A DNA stretch of 64,000 nt from Epiperipatus broadwayi (taxonomy: Eukaryota; Onychophora; Udeonychophora; Euonychophora; Peripatidae): contig JAQFVV010006272.1 of the NCBI GenBank assembly GCA_028023455.1, positions 2,707,127-2,771,126 of the forward strand, read 5' to 3'. Below, piece after piece: positions 1-11,499 of this stretch. A model generated the notes under the pieces. That model worked only from the letters and a program-made list of their open reading frames with translations. It did not search any database and was not told the origin of the DNA. A program made the position numbers and the translations under genes. Within the stretch, counting starts at the first letter, position 1, and the number at the start of each line of letters is the position of its first letter.

Positions 1-3000
1 TATGCAAGATTAAGAATTTTTTTAAGATAGCTGTTCCATCTCAACAGTGGTTTTCATTCTATTACTAATAAGAAAATTACTATCTTATTATTAGTAAATG
101 TAGGATAAAAGGATGTTGTTCCACCTTAGAATTTGATATTTGATTATCACCTTGAAATTTATATTGTTTTACCCATTTTATAGAAGATGGTACTTTTGAG
201 TGACTTTTGTCTTGTAGCAAAATATTTTTATTTTTAATTTATATTCTAGTAAAAAATTAAATAATAAATTTGATAATATTTAGCTATACATGAAATATAA
301 ATTAAAGTGATTACACTTGTATGAAAATTTTATGTGAAGATACTAAGCATGATTAGTAAATTTAATTTTAATGTTAATTGTATTATTAAAATCAAAAAGA
401 GTTGGACAAAAGAGTAAATAACTTAAGTATAACAAACATTATTACTTTGCTATATTTATTTTAGTTAATAAGAAAATAGCATTATTAAAAGCAGAAAAAA
501 CAGTCATGTGATGTACAGAAAGTCAATATAGTTTTCTTTTTTTAAAAAAAGTGGCAAATGACATATTATAAATATAATATTCTGCACATGTGCCAATTGA
601 CTTTTCATGCCTAAGAATAGATGGTAAAGATTTTATATTACAAATTTTATTTTATTTATGATGTCAAAAGATAAAGTAAATAAAAGTACTGAAAAAAGTT
701 TCATTAAAAAAAATAGATTTAGGTTAAGTAAATATAATTAAAGAAAATACTTTTTTAAAGATTGAAAATGCTAAGCATGTGAAAGATAAAGAAAATTTAA
801 GAATACTGAGCAATCTTGAAATTATTTTTTCCAAAAAATTGAGAAATTGTCAATATTAAAATAAAAACTTGACACTAAAAAGCATTGAGAATTTTTCTGA
901 AATAATGAATAATTAAAATTTTATAGCATCATGTGCTAATGGCAGCTGATTTGTTGAAATGTTGTTTTCTTTTTTAAATTGCATAAAAACTATAAGAAAG
1001 ATGTCAATATAAATCCCAGAATTCACTGCTGCTTAATTCCATCTTTAAAATGATGTATCACAATTTGAAATTGGATAAAATTTGAATTTTTTATTAATAT
1101 TTTTATTAATAGGTGCATTTAATTTTTTTTATTTTCTCATCAGTTTACTAGTTTACATGAGGACAATAAAGGCAGAAAATCTTTATCAGCCTTATAAGTT
1201 AATAAAATGGATTAAAAATACACTGATGATTCGCATTTCAAGGCCTTCAATGTGATATAAATGTAATAGCATAATATTGGTAAGTATTCAATTTTAATTT
1301 TGTAATTATTTGAATAATATTTTAAAAAATTTTTATTTGATAAATGATATAATTTATTTGTACTGCTGTGTCTGTGTAATATATAAATTATATAATATTA
1401 AATCATTTATGCTGTTTATTATACAGTATATAAATTTGTATTCAAATATAGCAAAAGTGATTTTGTACAGTGTAATTTTGGGTCTCTGATCCAAGTTTGA
1501 GACAATCTTATTTTATAGACATAATAATTCTCAAAAGGTTTAATAATTTATTAATGTATTTATATTCTTACTTGCATGTTTATGTTTGTATAACAAGCAA
1601 TGATTTACATATATAGAGCAGTGCAATGTACATTTTATGACTGATTATCAAATGTTCAGAAAGGTGTCAGTTCATAAATCAATCACAAAATCTACTGGGC
1701 ATAGTACTATGTGAAAATATTTCAAATGGTGTGTGTATAGTGGTAGCCACATGTTTATGCATATACCACATTGTATGCAGGCAATGAATCAAATTCTGGT
1801 TCTTGCCTATGCCTTGATACTCATGCTGTGGAGTTAATAGTTTTGCCATATCTTGCATATTTCAAGTCTATAGCAAGAAAATGAGCTATATACAAATAGA
1901 TTGTATCTTTGTGTGATAATAAACATAACAATATAGCATCACTAATGTGGATAAAGAATATAAACATCACTGATGTACACAAAAAATTTAAAATGGAGAG
2001 ATGAAACTCATTTTATCAGTGATGCAGACAATAGCCTACAATTTCTAGTTTTAGGTAGACAAAAAGTCAATTGTTATGATGACAAATGCATATCCACCTT
2101 CTGGAAATGATTTTTTTTGTATCTTTTATTAGGATGAATCTTTTTCTTGTAGATGCCTTTGAGATTTGTTAAATTTTGGGATACAGTATAAAAATGAAGA
2201 ATTCTTATGTGAATAGTTTTGAAAATTCTGAAGCTATGGATTATCTCAGGTAAGAAATATTATATATAATTTGAAAGATAATTTTGTGAGGAAATTATCA
2301 ATGAAGATGTAATTTAAATTTAGTTAATGATAAATTAGAAATTATGAACAAACAATGAAGTAATAATTAGGTCAAATATTGAAATCTCTTTTTTCCTTAT
2401 TTTGTTGAATGCTAATCACTATTTGTCTTAGCCTTATTGTTTTTCTTAGTTTTTCTAGTTTCTATCAATGTAAAGTTTTTTGCTCTAACATGAAGTTATT
2501 GTAAAAATAGTGTCTCAGGTTATTTTTTTTTTAAAATTCAATATCGCGCCTGGAGAATCAACCAGTTAGAGACTCATCTTGTAAAAAGAAAAAAAAAAAC
2601 TGCAAGTAAACAATTCTTCATGTCTAAAAAAAAAACCAAAATCAAATACTGAAACAATTTGAATTGAATATAAGTAAGAGCATAAATAATATAAAAAAAT
2701 AACAATCATATTAATTTTACTGAGTTAAATGATAATTTGCCACAAATTTAAAATTCTTATAAGATTACCTTGCAAATGTTTATAAAATTAAATGATTATT
2801 GGAAAAAAATTCAACTTACTGATGACAGTAATGAAAAACATATCTTCAATATACTTTACCTTAATGAGTATCTTATAATATTTAACAATTATAATTTAAT
2901 TGACACATAAAAGCATACAGCATTATCTCCATTGAACATTGTAATAAAATATAGAAAGAATTAACTGAAAGCCTTTTACTAGAGAACCCAATCTTCTTGT

Positions 3001-3870
3001 TTACTGAAGTGTATTATGCCCTTCTAAACTTTAATGAAGAATTTTTTTCATACAAAAATAAATAGGTATGTTAAGATCACCAAAATAGAAAGAGAAATGA
3101 CTCCTAATATTCTTTTCAAAATACTATAAATGTGTGGAAAGTAATATTTAAAAAAATATATATCAAAAGAACAAATACTTGATAAAATAATAAAGGACAA
3201 AATGTTAATTTCTATCATATTAAAAATCAGAGAATCTGTTTTAGAAGTGAAAGAGTGGGGTACATAATAATTAATTGTGATGTTGAAAGTTGTGAAAAGT
3301 GTAGAAAAATTAGTAGATTGGATCTCTGGTGTAATGCAGATAAAACTAGTACCTGAGCTAATGTGGTGGCAACTTAAATATGTGAGACTCAAATTGAAGA
3401 CAATATATTGAGGAGACAATTGAAAGGGTTTATTAATAGCCCAAAATCTTCAATAATCAATTGTTTTAAGGGGAACTAACTTGCACGAGATGATCAATGA
3501 ATGGGAAGATACAGGTGCTAGCAATAAAAAATAACTCACCAAATTGAAAATGATCAAAATAAAATAAATTACATTAACATGCTATTTAATCTACTAGAAG
3601 TAAAGAATGCAAACTACATGCTGGGGAAAAACTTTCCTGAGTCAAAACAAAATAAATTAATAAATGAGAAAAAGTTGTGCGATGGTTCAAAAACTACAAA
3701 CAATTAATTATAGATATGGTTATTAAAGATAAACTAAAAACTAGTTGTAAACAAAAAATTATATTAAAAAAATTATGAATACAAAATTAAAAATAATGCT
3801 ACCAAATATCTAACGAAGTAATAGTCCTAATAAAAAGTAAAAAAGTTTAGACTATATATAAAAACAAAAA
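1..3870. other. AT-rich non-coding stretch
   Basis: No open frame here has family similarity that I recognise, and the one longer minus-strand frame (3048-3419) has the low-complexity composition of AT-rich chance ORFs. Apart from the splice-flanked segment at 2153-2249, I see no RNA gene or repeat structure. Likely intron, intergenic DNA or unrecognised old repeat. Confidence 0.5.
2153..2249 (+). other. Possible splice-flanked exon (unrecognised)
   Basis: A pyrimidine-rich run ending in AG at 2151-2152 is followed 97 bases later by CAG/GTAAGA, a good donor at 2250. An ATG at 2194 gives an open frame of 18 codons to the donor (MKNSYVNSFENSEAMDYL, then 2 nt of a split codon). It resembles no family I know and has no signal-peptide character. 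Its exit phase (2 nt) does not match the nAChR exon at 50547, which enters with 2 nt of a split codon and so needs 1 nt upstream. A short upstream ATG frame at 2153 overlaps it. It could be a first coding exon or a chance pairing of splice-like sites. Confidence 0.2.
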
Positions 3871-6060
3871 AAAAATAATGTAATTATACTAACAGAAACA
3901 AAGATAAATTGTAATACATTTAGTTATATAATGTATTTCCTGGTTAAACATAATATTTTTTAATATAAGCTTAATAATGTGACATCTCAAGGTGTAGTAG
4001 TGTTATTCAATATTCACTCATATTTAAAAAGGATTCAGACGCTAACTTTGCAGACAAGCTATGAAATTGTTTTCTTCCTTGTTTAAGTGTTATATTACTT
4101 GATTGCAATTTATTTCATAGGAAACAACAAAGATATTGTTAATGTTCTTTATAATGTTCAAAACAAATCATTGCTGCACCCTAATATGATAATATTGGGT
4201 GGTGATCTTGGCTGTACATATGAAGATCTTCCAAAACAATTATAAAATGAAAGAGATGTATATCTTTTTACTATACTTCTTTTAAGTAGTAGATTCTTGT
4301 TTTTTTTTTATTTTAGGACATAAATCACATAATGCTAAAATAAATACATCACTGGGTTTACTGACATCTAGAAATACAGTTAGTAATTGATGGTTACGAA
4401 ACAGATTATAGCAGTTACAACTATTATGTAAGAAAAATATATAAAAAATGACATTACATTTACAAGTGATCAATTAGAGATCAATTATTTAATACTTTAT
4501 TTATAAGAAACTATATACAGAAAATTCAAATCTATCACCCTATATAACATGGTATAAAATAAAAAAGGAGCTAAATGAACTATGCAAAAAAAGTCAAAGA
4601 TATTATATCACAAAATCAAATGAAACAGTGGCTTTTAGATATATAGAAATTCTTCAGTTATTGTCATCTTCTAAACCACATTATAAACTAATTAATGATT
4701 TACAAGAGAAACACAATAAATTATCAAATTCAGCAAGAGAACTTAATAAGAAACAGAAAAAAGCTAATTCCTAGCTTAAATTTCTATCAAAAACAACAAT
4801 TAACTATCCCAAAAATTATATGCAAGATATTTCTACAATGCTAAAACTTCAAACCAAACTTGTATTGGGTTTACATGTTGATGAATATATTTTAAAGATA
4901 TTAAAAATAATATTTTGTGAAGGTGAAAGTGAAATGAAAAAATATAAAAACACTATTATGGTAAGCATAAAGAATACACAACTAAAGAAAAAATACAGGA
5001 AGAGATTAATAAATTAAAGATTAAACTAACTCTTGCAAATGATGCAAACCCATCATCTATTTATAAAAAAATTTAATATACCTTGATACTAACAATTTAA
5101 AACTATTATAATCAGATATGTTATGAAAAACATTGATTGGCTGCACATTATTAAAATAGTATTGTTTAGTGTAATAAAAGAATCTAAACTGGTACAAACT
5201 ATAGAAGATTTACAACATAATTTATTATATTGAATTCAAAATTTTGGGTACAATATTATTGAAAAGATTACATACAATAATAAGAAATAACTATAATTTT
5301 AAATAGATATAATTGAAATAAAAGTAACTATCTCCAACTGAGTTATGTAACATCAAAAACTATGTAAAGATAGAATTATACCACTCTACCTTTTAGTTCA
5401 GTTGTTGTGTAAGTATAGTTTTTTGACATAGTTTTAAACTTTAGGGTGAATTTTGTCTATTATTTTAATTTATGTACAGACTAAATATCTGAAATTACCA
5501 TTGAAATATGCATCATTATTTTTAATATAGTATTCAATAAATTAAATCAGATAGGAAAGGGCTATATTTGGGAAAAATTTTCACACTTGTTACCAATTTC
5601 AATATTACAATTAACAATTGGTCAAGGAGACTGTAATCTTATTAATCCAAGACTGTATGTATCACATATAGAAACATGAATCTATATTAATATAATACAA
5701 ATGTTTAATCTACCACAGCCAGATGTTAATTTAATTAATAAAATTGAAAAATATAGATGATTTTATGGTGACTTATTTATAGCATATAAGGGCTTGCAGG
5801 ATGAATTAAACTTATTGGTTAATATTAAATATAATGATTTAAAATATTAATTAGTAGTGTTTAATACACTTTGATTAAGTGTTGGCAATTAAGGTTCTGA
5901 AGAAGCTGCAGAAAATACATGCTCCAATCTTATAGCAAATTTAAATTCAAATATGAGTTTAGAACTCTTTTGTATTTTTTGTACGATAAAAGAAGATACC
6001 TATCCCCATTTATTGAAAGAATGTGTAGCATTTTAATTTAGAAGATTAAAAGTATTTCAT
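3870..6060 (+). mobile_element. Decayed LINE (APE endonuclease to zinc knuckle)
   Basis: Piecewise translation on the + strand recovers a non-LTR retrotransposon relic. At about 3880-3950 an 'IIVLTETK' segment matches the E-containing motif of APE endonucleases. 'SQGVVVLF' (about 3985-4015) and 'NMIILGGDLGCTYEDL' (about 4180-4235) match the glycine-rich and GDFN-type motifs; the family D-F-N is here D-L-G. About 4560-5020 is lysine-rich linker with one surviving 65-codon frame (4820-5017). Near 5960-6040 'CIFCTIKEDTYPHLLKEC' has the CxxC...HxxxxC spacing of a zf-RVT knuckle, as in L1/Tx1-like elements. The RT catalytic box was not recognisable. Stops and frameshifts are numerous, so this is an old dead copy. 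Clade assignment is inference. Confidence 0.6.
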
Positions 6061-7700
6061 AATTTTTTTTATATAAATTTAAAAAGAGAGAAAAAAGATA
6101 TTTTAAAATGTCATCGAGTTAAAGCAATGCTTTTGCTGTATGTTTAAAAATAATATAGGCAATAAGGTGTGAAGACTTTTGATAATAAAACATATAATTG
6201 ATTAAAAAAACTTGATAACGGTTGGAATAAATACTTTTATAAATGCACCAGATATCTCTCAATAAAAATAATGGAAAAAAATTATGGAATTAACAAATTG
6301 AAAAATTATAATAAGTATTTCATTAAAGATGGAATTTATAAAGAAATTAACTGTTTTAAAAAAATTTATATAATTATTGGATTTTATTAATAAAGATTTT
6401 AATTAAAATAAAAATATAACATATTTAACTAAGTTATACAATAGTGGACTGAAAATTAATAAATTCGTGAATAAGATTCACATTAGAGTTTAAACATTAC
6501 CTGACCCTCTCATAGTAAATAATCAAATGTTTGGTATTACTTTTATAACATGTGTTTCCTTATAAGGAATTTTTTTTTATGTAAAGTCTCATTGATATCC
6601 TAATTTCAATCCAGGAATCATAAAATTAATTAACCTGCAAAAAAATGTTATCACTTTCTAAGTCTTAGTGATTTATAAATAATTATATTTATCCTGGAAT
6701 CTAACTGGCAAAAAATAAAAGATTTTATGTTGTAATTTTTAATTTATTAGGAAATAAATTAACAATTAAAAGGCTAAAAAAATAATTTAAACATTATAGT
6801 AGATAAAAATACCTATGGAATATAAGTAAAAAATATTCTATAGAATATTTAAAATGAACAGACTTGATTTAATATATTATTATAAGTGAATTATTAATAT
6901 ACGGAATAAACTGTCAGATAAAACAGTAAATAAAGTAATTCTATCTTTGCTTATTGGCAGTCATATAAGCATTTATGTTAGATAGAAATGTTATATTTAT
7001 GCACTATTCAATTAGAAAAGGCTGTTTTCACACTTTAAAAAAACAATCAAACAAAAAACAAAGCAAGAGTATTTCTTTATCTTTATAGTGTTCAGAATTA
7101 AGATTTTTAGAAATAAATTTGATAATATACTGACTGTTTTGTATTAATTCTATAAAAAAAATATTTTTTTTCTTTACATAAAATAATAAATCCCCCACTA
7201 CAATTTGCTTAACACATCTATAGTTTTGTTTACCAAGTATTTTGTACTAAATTATTTGTTTCACTATACTTATAACATTAAAAAATAAATAACTGAATAC
7301 CTTTTTTTCTTGAAAATTCATAATAATTTTGAATTCTGGAAATGCCAGCACCGAAATTGATCCAAGAATTTTGCATTTTAGAGTCTGACATTCAACAACT
7401 GCAGTAAATCATATAAAGTATGTTATGATAAAGAAATCTGGGAACATGATTTCTCTAATTGATATTTAATTGTAATTGTAACTTATATTATATTGTTCAT
7501 GAAAAGGCTAGGCAAGTGATTTTAGGTTTAAAAGTGTAAAGAAAATATTGCATGTCTATAGTGAAAATCTTTTTTTTTTGCCTACTGAGAAAGGCTAACT
7601 TTTAAAAACTAGTGTGAAGATTAGATCACCATTACCATAGGATGTCCATTGACTGTATTTATCAAGGGGTCATGAGTAGAATGATCCAAAGTGAATTTCT
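6060..7700. other. AT-rich stretch, no gene seen
   Basis: No open frame with recognisable similarity, no RNA gene and no clear repeat structure by eye. The first few hundred bases may be the 3' tail of the decayed LINE upstream. Confidence 0.4.
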
Positions 7701-7720
7701 GCTGTTAAATACAAAAATTT

Positions 7721-7829
7721 CGTCTTGCAATGGTGGTCGAGAGGTCAGCGTGACTGCCTTGCACTAGCAGGCAGTTGCCTGGGTTGCGGGTTCACGTCCC
7801 GGCCGATGCTATGACACTTTAAAAAAAAA
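7721..7829 (+). mobile_element. tRNA-derived SINE, short, A-tailed
   Basis: A ~110-bp GC-richer insert carries RNA polymerase III promoter-like boxes: an A box (TGGTCGAGAGG, about 7732-7742) and a B box (GGGTTCACGTCCC, about 7788-7800), in the order and spacing of a tRNA gene. An arm ACTGCC/GGCAGT between them resembles an anticodon-type stem. It ends in TATGACACTTT and a short poly-A. The 14-mer AAATACAAAAATTT flanks it on both sides (ending at 7720 and again just after the A-tail), a classic LINE-mediated target-site duplication. Related copies lie at 9125 and, inverted, at 50819. A functional tRNA is unlikely because a closed acceptor stem is not apparent. Confidence 0.8.
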
Positions 7830-8826
7830 AATACAAAAATTTTAGCAAAATAATTGACAGCAATTCACTGTTTATATATTAAACAAAAAGAATATTATTT
7901 AATATTTATAATTGTCTATTTAACTTTTGAAAATGACAGAAAAAGTTTTGACACAGTCAACACGAACATGTAAATAGATTTATTTTTAATGAAAGTAACT
8001 TCATTTAAGTTAACTCATATCTATTAAACAGCCAAAAAAGTAAATAAAGAGGGAAGAAGGAGGATGGCTAAGTTTTTACATAGGAAATTCAAAATGTAAG
8101 TTGAAGATATTTGGCATATTGGAATTTATGAATTAGATAACAATGAAGAGACAAGGTGACTAAGAATGATGGCAGGGTATGTTAAAACATTGGGGTGGGG
8201 GAGTGCAATATAAGAATTGCAAGTTTCTACTATAGCAAAAGTCAGAAATAAATGTTAAAATATATAAATGTCAAAGAATTAAAAATATGAGAAAAGGATA
8301 CAAAAATAAGATTAATCCTAATTTTAATGATAACAACAAAAAAGTAATTTACTTTTAAAGCTGAAGGAGTACTTATAACAAGAAAATTTCTTAGAAATGG
8401 AATAACTTGGATAATTCATTTATAAATAATGTGTGTATACATTGATGTAATATATATTTGTGTAGATATACATGTTTTGTGTGCGTATATATATAATGAC
8501 AGCAGTCCGCACCTAAACAATATCAACAGTCTCAATCTGTTTATTGTCAAGTGGATATTCATCATTATCTATGGTCTAAAATATTTACATAGACACTAAA
8601 GATTGACAATTGATTGAAAGAGATTGACATTTTTAATTCAAAGTTTAAATAAATCTCATCAAACAGGCAAATGTAACCTATATATATATATACACACGCA
8701 CCATGTCTTCAAGCTAAATCTAAGATCAATCAAACTTTAAATTTGTTTATGGAGGCAGGATTATTGTTTCATAGTGTGAGTCTCTAGCCAACCTAGTTAA
8801 TCCACTTAATATATACTGGTAATTTG

Positions 8827-8828
<2 letters not shown>

Positions 8829-8899
<71 letters not shown>
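8829..8899. repeat. (TA)n microsatellite
   Basis: About 70 bp of uninterrupted AT dinucleotides. The overlapping minus-strand frame rich in Tyr-Ile is a by-product of the repeat, not a gene. Confidence 0.97.
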
Positions 8900-8901
<2 letters not shown>

Positions 8902-9124
8902 GATAAAATAAAAAAGAATGAAAAACTGATCTAACTCTCACTACCTGATAATTAAAAAGCATGATGAATAATGTTCCAAAAAAAAAAAATGATTATTAGA
9001 GGCGATTGTTTTCAAGGGGCTATATGATCTTATATATATATAATACAAATAAAATGTCTGTTAATTAAAAAACTATTGCAATAATAATTAAAATAATAAA
9101 TATAACGGTAATAAACTATATGTC

Positions 9125-9226
9125 AAACGTTGTTAGCCGAGAGGTCATTGCAGCCGCCTTGCAAGCAAGTAGTTGGTTGCAGATGGTTGTGGGTTCACGT
9201 CCCAACCAATGCTATGACATATGAAA
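9125..9226 (+). mobile_element. tRNA-derived SINE, second copy
   Basis: Same family as the copy at 7721: A box-like TTAGCCGAGAGG (about 9133-9144), B box-like GGGTTCACGTCCC (about 9190-9202), the shared ending AATGCTATGACA, then a short A-rich tail. The central part differs (GCAGCCGCCTTGCAAGCAAG), so the copies are diverged. Flanks AAACTATATGTC and AAACTATTATAT are only partly alike, so a target duplication is possible but not clean. It sits just upstream of the Penelope-like remnant. Confidence 0.7.
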
Positions 9227-9249
9227 AAAAACTATTATATACAATCTTT

Positions 9250-10510
9250 CAATCCACAGAAGTACTTTCAGCTAATTTCTAACCTGCCTCAACTATTGCT
9301 TTATCTTTTGATTTTGTAGATAGAATTAAAAATATTGTGATTAATGAAAATGATGTTATTGCTCCATTAGATGTAACAAAAATGTATGGTTCTCTTGATA
9401 GAGTGGATTTTATAAAAATAATTGAACATGCATTAAAAAGTAAAGGTGTTTGTAAATATGTCATAAAATTTATTAATGATTCTTTAAAAAATTTTGACGA
9501 TAACATTGTTGCTTCTTTTGAAGGTGGATTTTATAAAATGTCTAAAGGTTGGTGTCTGCCTGGTATTGCACAAATTTGCAATTCTGTTTTATCTACATAT
9601 AAGAGTAGTATTTTAAATATGTCTTCTTTTAAAGATATTAAAATTTACAAAGATTTGGGGATGATGTTTTTGTGTGCAAAACTACCAATACTATAAATTT
9701 GCTTGTAGAGGGGGTAAATAGTTTGAATGGCTTGAAATGGACTATTGAAAAGGCATAGGATAAAGTATTAAATATTTGAATTTTATTATTACAAGAGATA
9801 ATAGTGTGTTAAGTTCTAAATTAATAATCAAAACCATTGAGAAAAAGGGAATATATAAGTTGTAAATCAAAAGTACTAATTATGCATAAGATGGCAAGTT
9901 TTAGATCATTTTTGTTTCATTATGAAAAATTATGTTGTTACAAGTGAGGTAAATTAAAAAATAGTGAGATATTTTCCAAGGAATTGCTTGAAGTTGGTTA
10001 TAAGATGAAACAAATTAACAATACTTTATGTCAATTTAGAGTTGAAGATTGATAGTAAAAAATGGATATCTATTCCATTTATTTCAAATGCTCAAGTGAA
10101 ATTTTTTAAAGATATATATAAGAATGTGTTTAATGTTTCATTTTGTGTTACAAATAATGTTAATAAATTAATGAATAATTCTAAAAATCTCATTCCTATT
10201 AATCAGAAAAATAATATTGTGTATTAAAATTTTTATGGATGTACATTATCATATATAGGTGAATCGAGATGCAATATTGACAAAAGATTAAAGGAGCATG
10301 AATTGCTATGTAAACATGTGAAAAGTAAAAATAATAGTGACTTAATGACTGCTTCAGTTTTCTTGGATCATGAAAGGACATATAAATATAAATTTAAGTT
10401 TGATATTGAAAGGGTTAAAATTCTTCATGAAGAGAGAAACCATAATAAAAGAAAAATTAAGGAGGCAATTTTAATAAATAGGAATAAAATGAGTTTGATT
10501 AATAGATAAG
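9250..10510 (+). pseudogene. Penelope-like element remnant (RT + GIY-YIG)
   Basis: Decayed 3' half of a Penelope-like retroelement. An open segment (9337-9696) reads 'DVIAPLDVTKMYGSLDR', matching PLE RT motif A (usually D-V-x-x-L/M-Y/F-x-x-I), then 'FEGGFYKMSKGWCLPG', matching the Q-x-x-G-x-P-M-G region. The YxDD box is reduced to a 'YKDLGMMFL' vestige. After a disrupted zone, 10042-10509 stays in one frame apart from a TAA at 10225-10227. It ends in a GIY-YIG nuclease domain: IVY in place of GIY, 'LSYIGES' with intact YIG, 'RLKEH' with the conserved Arg, and 'KRKIKEAILI' with the conserved Glu. RT followed by a C-terminal GIY-YIG is diagnostic of endonuclease-bearing PLEs. The frameshift after 9694 and the missing N-terminus make it non-functional. 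Confidence 0.8.
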
Positions 10511-10661
10511 TTGATAAGTTAAAATTTGAGATTCATGGGATTTGAGTTGATGTCTTTTGCTTCCATTTTTTTTTTTTTTAATTTAATGGCAATTGAGGTA
10601 AGTTGGAAATTAACCAAAAGTATTTCTGTGGATTGAAAAACTGTATACAAAAGTTTATTAC

Positions 10662-10768
<107 letters not shown>

Positions 10769-10838
10769 CAATTCACTAGAATAAAACTACAAAATTATAT
10801 ATATATGAACAAATTAAAGTGTGAGGTTATTTTCATGT

Positions 10839-11140
10839 AAATAATTAAAAATGTGTTTAGCAGTGATGTTGCTTGGAAAATAAGAATCAGTATTGATAGT
10901 CCTAAGGCTAAATTCCTTTGATTTTAGTACTCAATAATAGATTTTTGTCTTGAGTAATAAAAGACAGTCCTTTTTAATTTATAATCCAAGTTATACACTT
11001 ATGTTTCCAGTAAATAATTAGAAATATGTTTAGCATGGATGTTTCTGGGGAAATTATCATTCACCATTAATAATCTTAAGACTAAATCATTTTGACTTTA
11101 GTACTTAATACTATCTTTTGGTCTTAAGTAATAAGAGACA
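10839..11140. repeat. Two-copy tandem duplication (~170-bp period)
   Basis: 10839-10970 and 11009-11140 align along their length: both begin with AAATAATTA(A/G)AAAT, share TGTTTAGCA and TTTTAGTACT-like blocks, and end in GTAATAA(A/G)AGACA. They are diverged by roughly a quarter. No coding potential; probably an old tandem duplication or two monomers of a satellite. Confidence 0.7.
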
Positions 11141-11421
11141 ACAAAAATTACTAAAGTCAGTCTGTGAATCAGAAATTTAATCTCTTTATTAACATCTTAT
11201 AATGCTAATCTGTTTCTCCAGAAAATTTGAAACTCTTCAAAACTTTTTCCTAATTGTATCATTCCATTTTATTTTTTATTCAGCCACCATATTCTATCAA
11301 TGAAAGCAATGAGTGCTGCACCTTTTTATAATGACTTTAGTACAATCTTAATAATGTAAATAGAATTTGCTTCTTTTGTAAAAATCATGTTCAAGTTGAC
11401 CATATATTTTGAAAAAGTCTG

Positions 11422-11422
11422 T

Positions 11423-11467
<45 letters not shown>

Positions 11468-11497
11468 TGTAACACTTATATATATATATATATATAT
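11422..11497. repeat. (CA)n/(TA)n compound microsatellite
   Basis: A CA run (11422-11448) passes directly into a TA run (to about 11467). After TTGTAACACT a second TA run follows, and TTGTAAC then recurs, so the TA-TTGTAAC unit is itself duplicated. Confidence 0.95.
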
Positions 11498-11499
11498 TG

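Noticed and set aside
3048-3419. 123-codon minus-strand frame
   Set aside because: Low-complexity Ile/Ser/Phe/Leu composition typical of chance frames in AT-rich DNA; no domain recognised.
7721-7829. Functional tRNA gene
   Set aside because: A- and B-box-like sequences are present, but there is no closed acceptor stem; a poly-A tail and target duplication show a SINE.
8747-8962. Minus-strand frame with a long Tyr-Ile repeat
   Set aside because: Direct translation of the (TA)n microsatellite; similar frames at 10519, 33422 and 44447 are rejected for the same reason.
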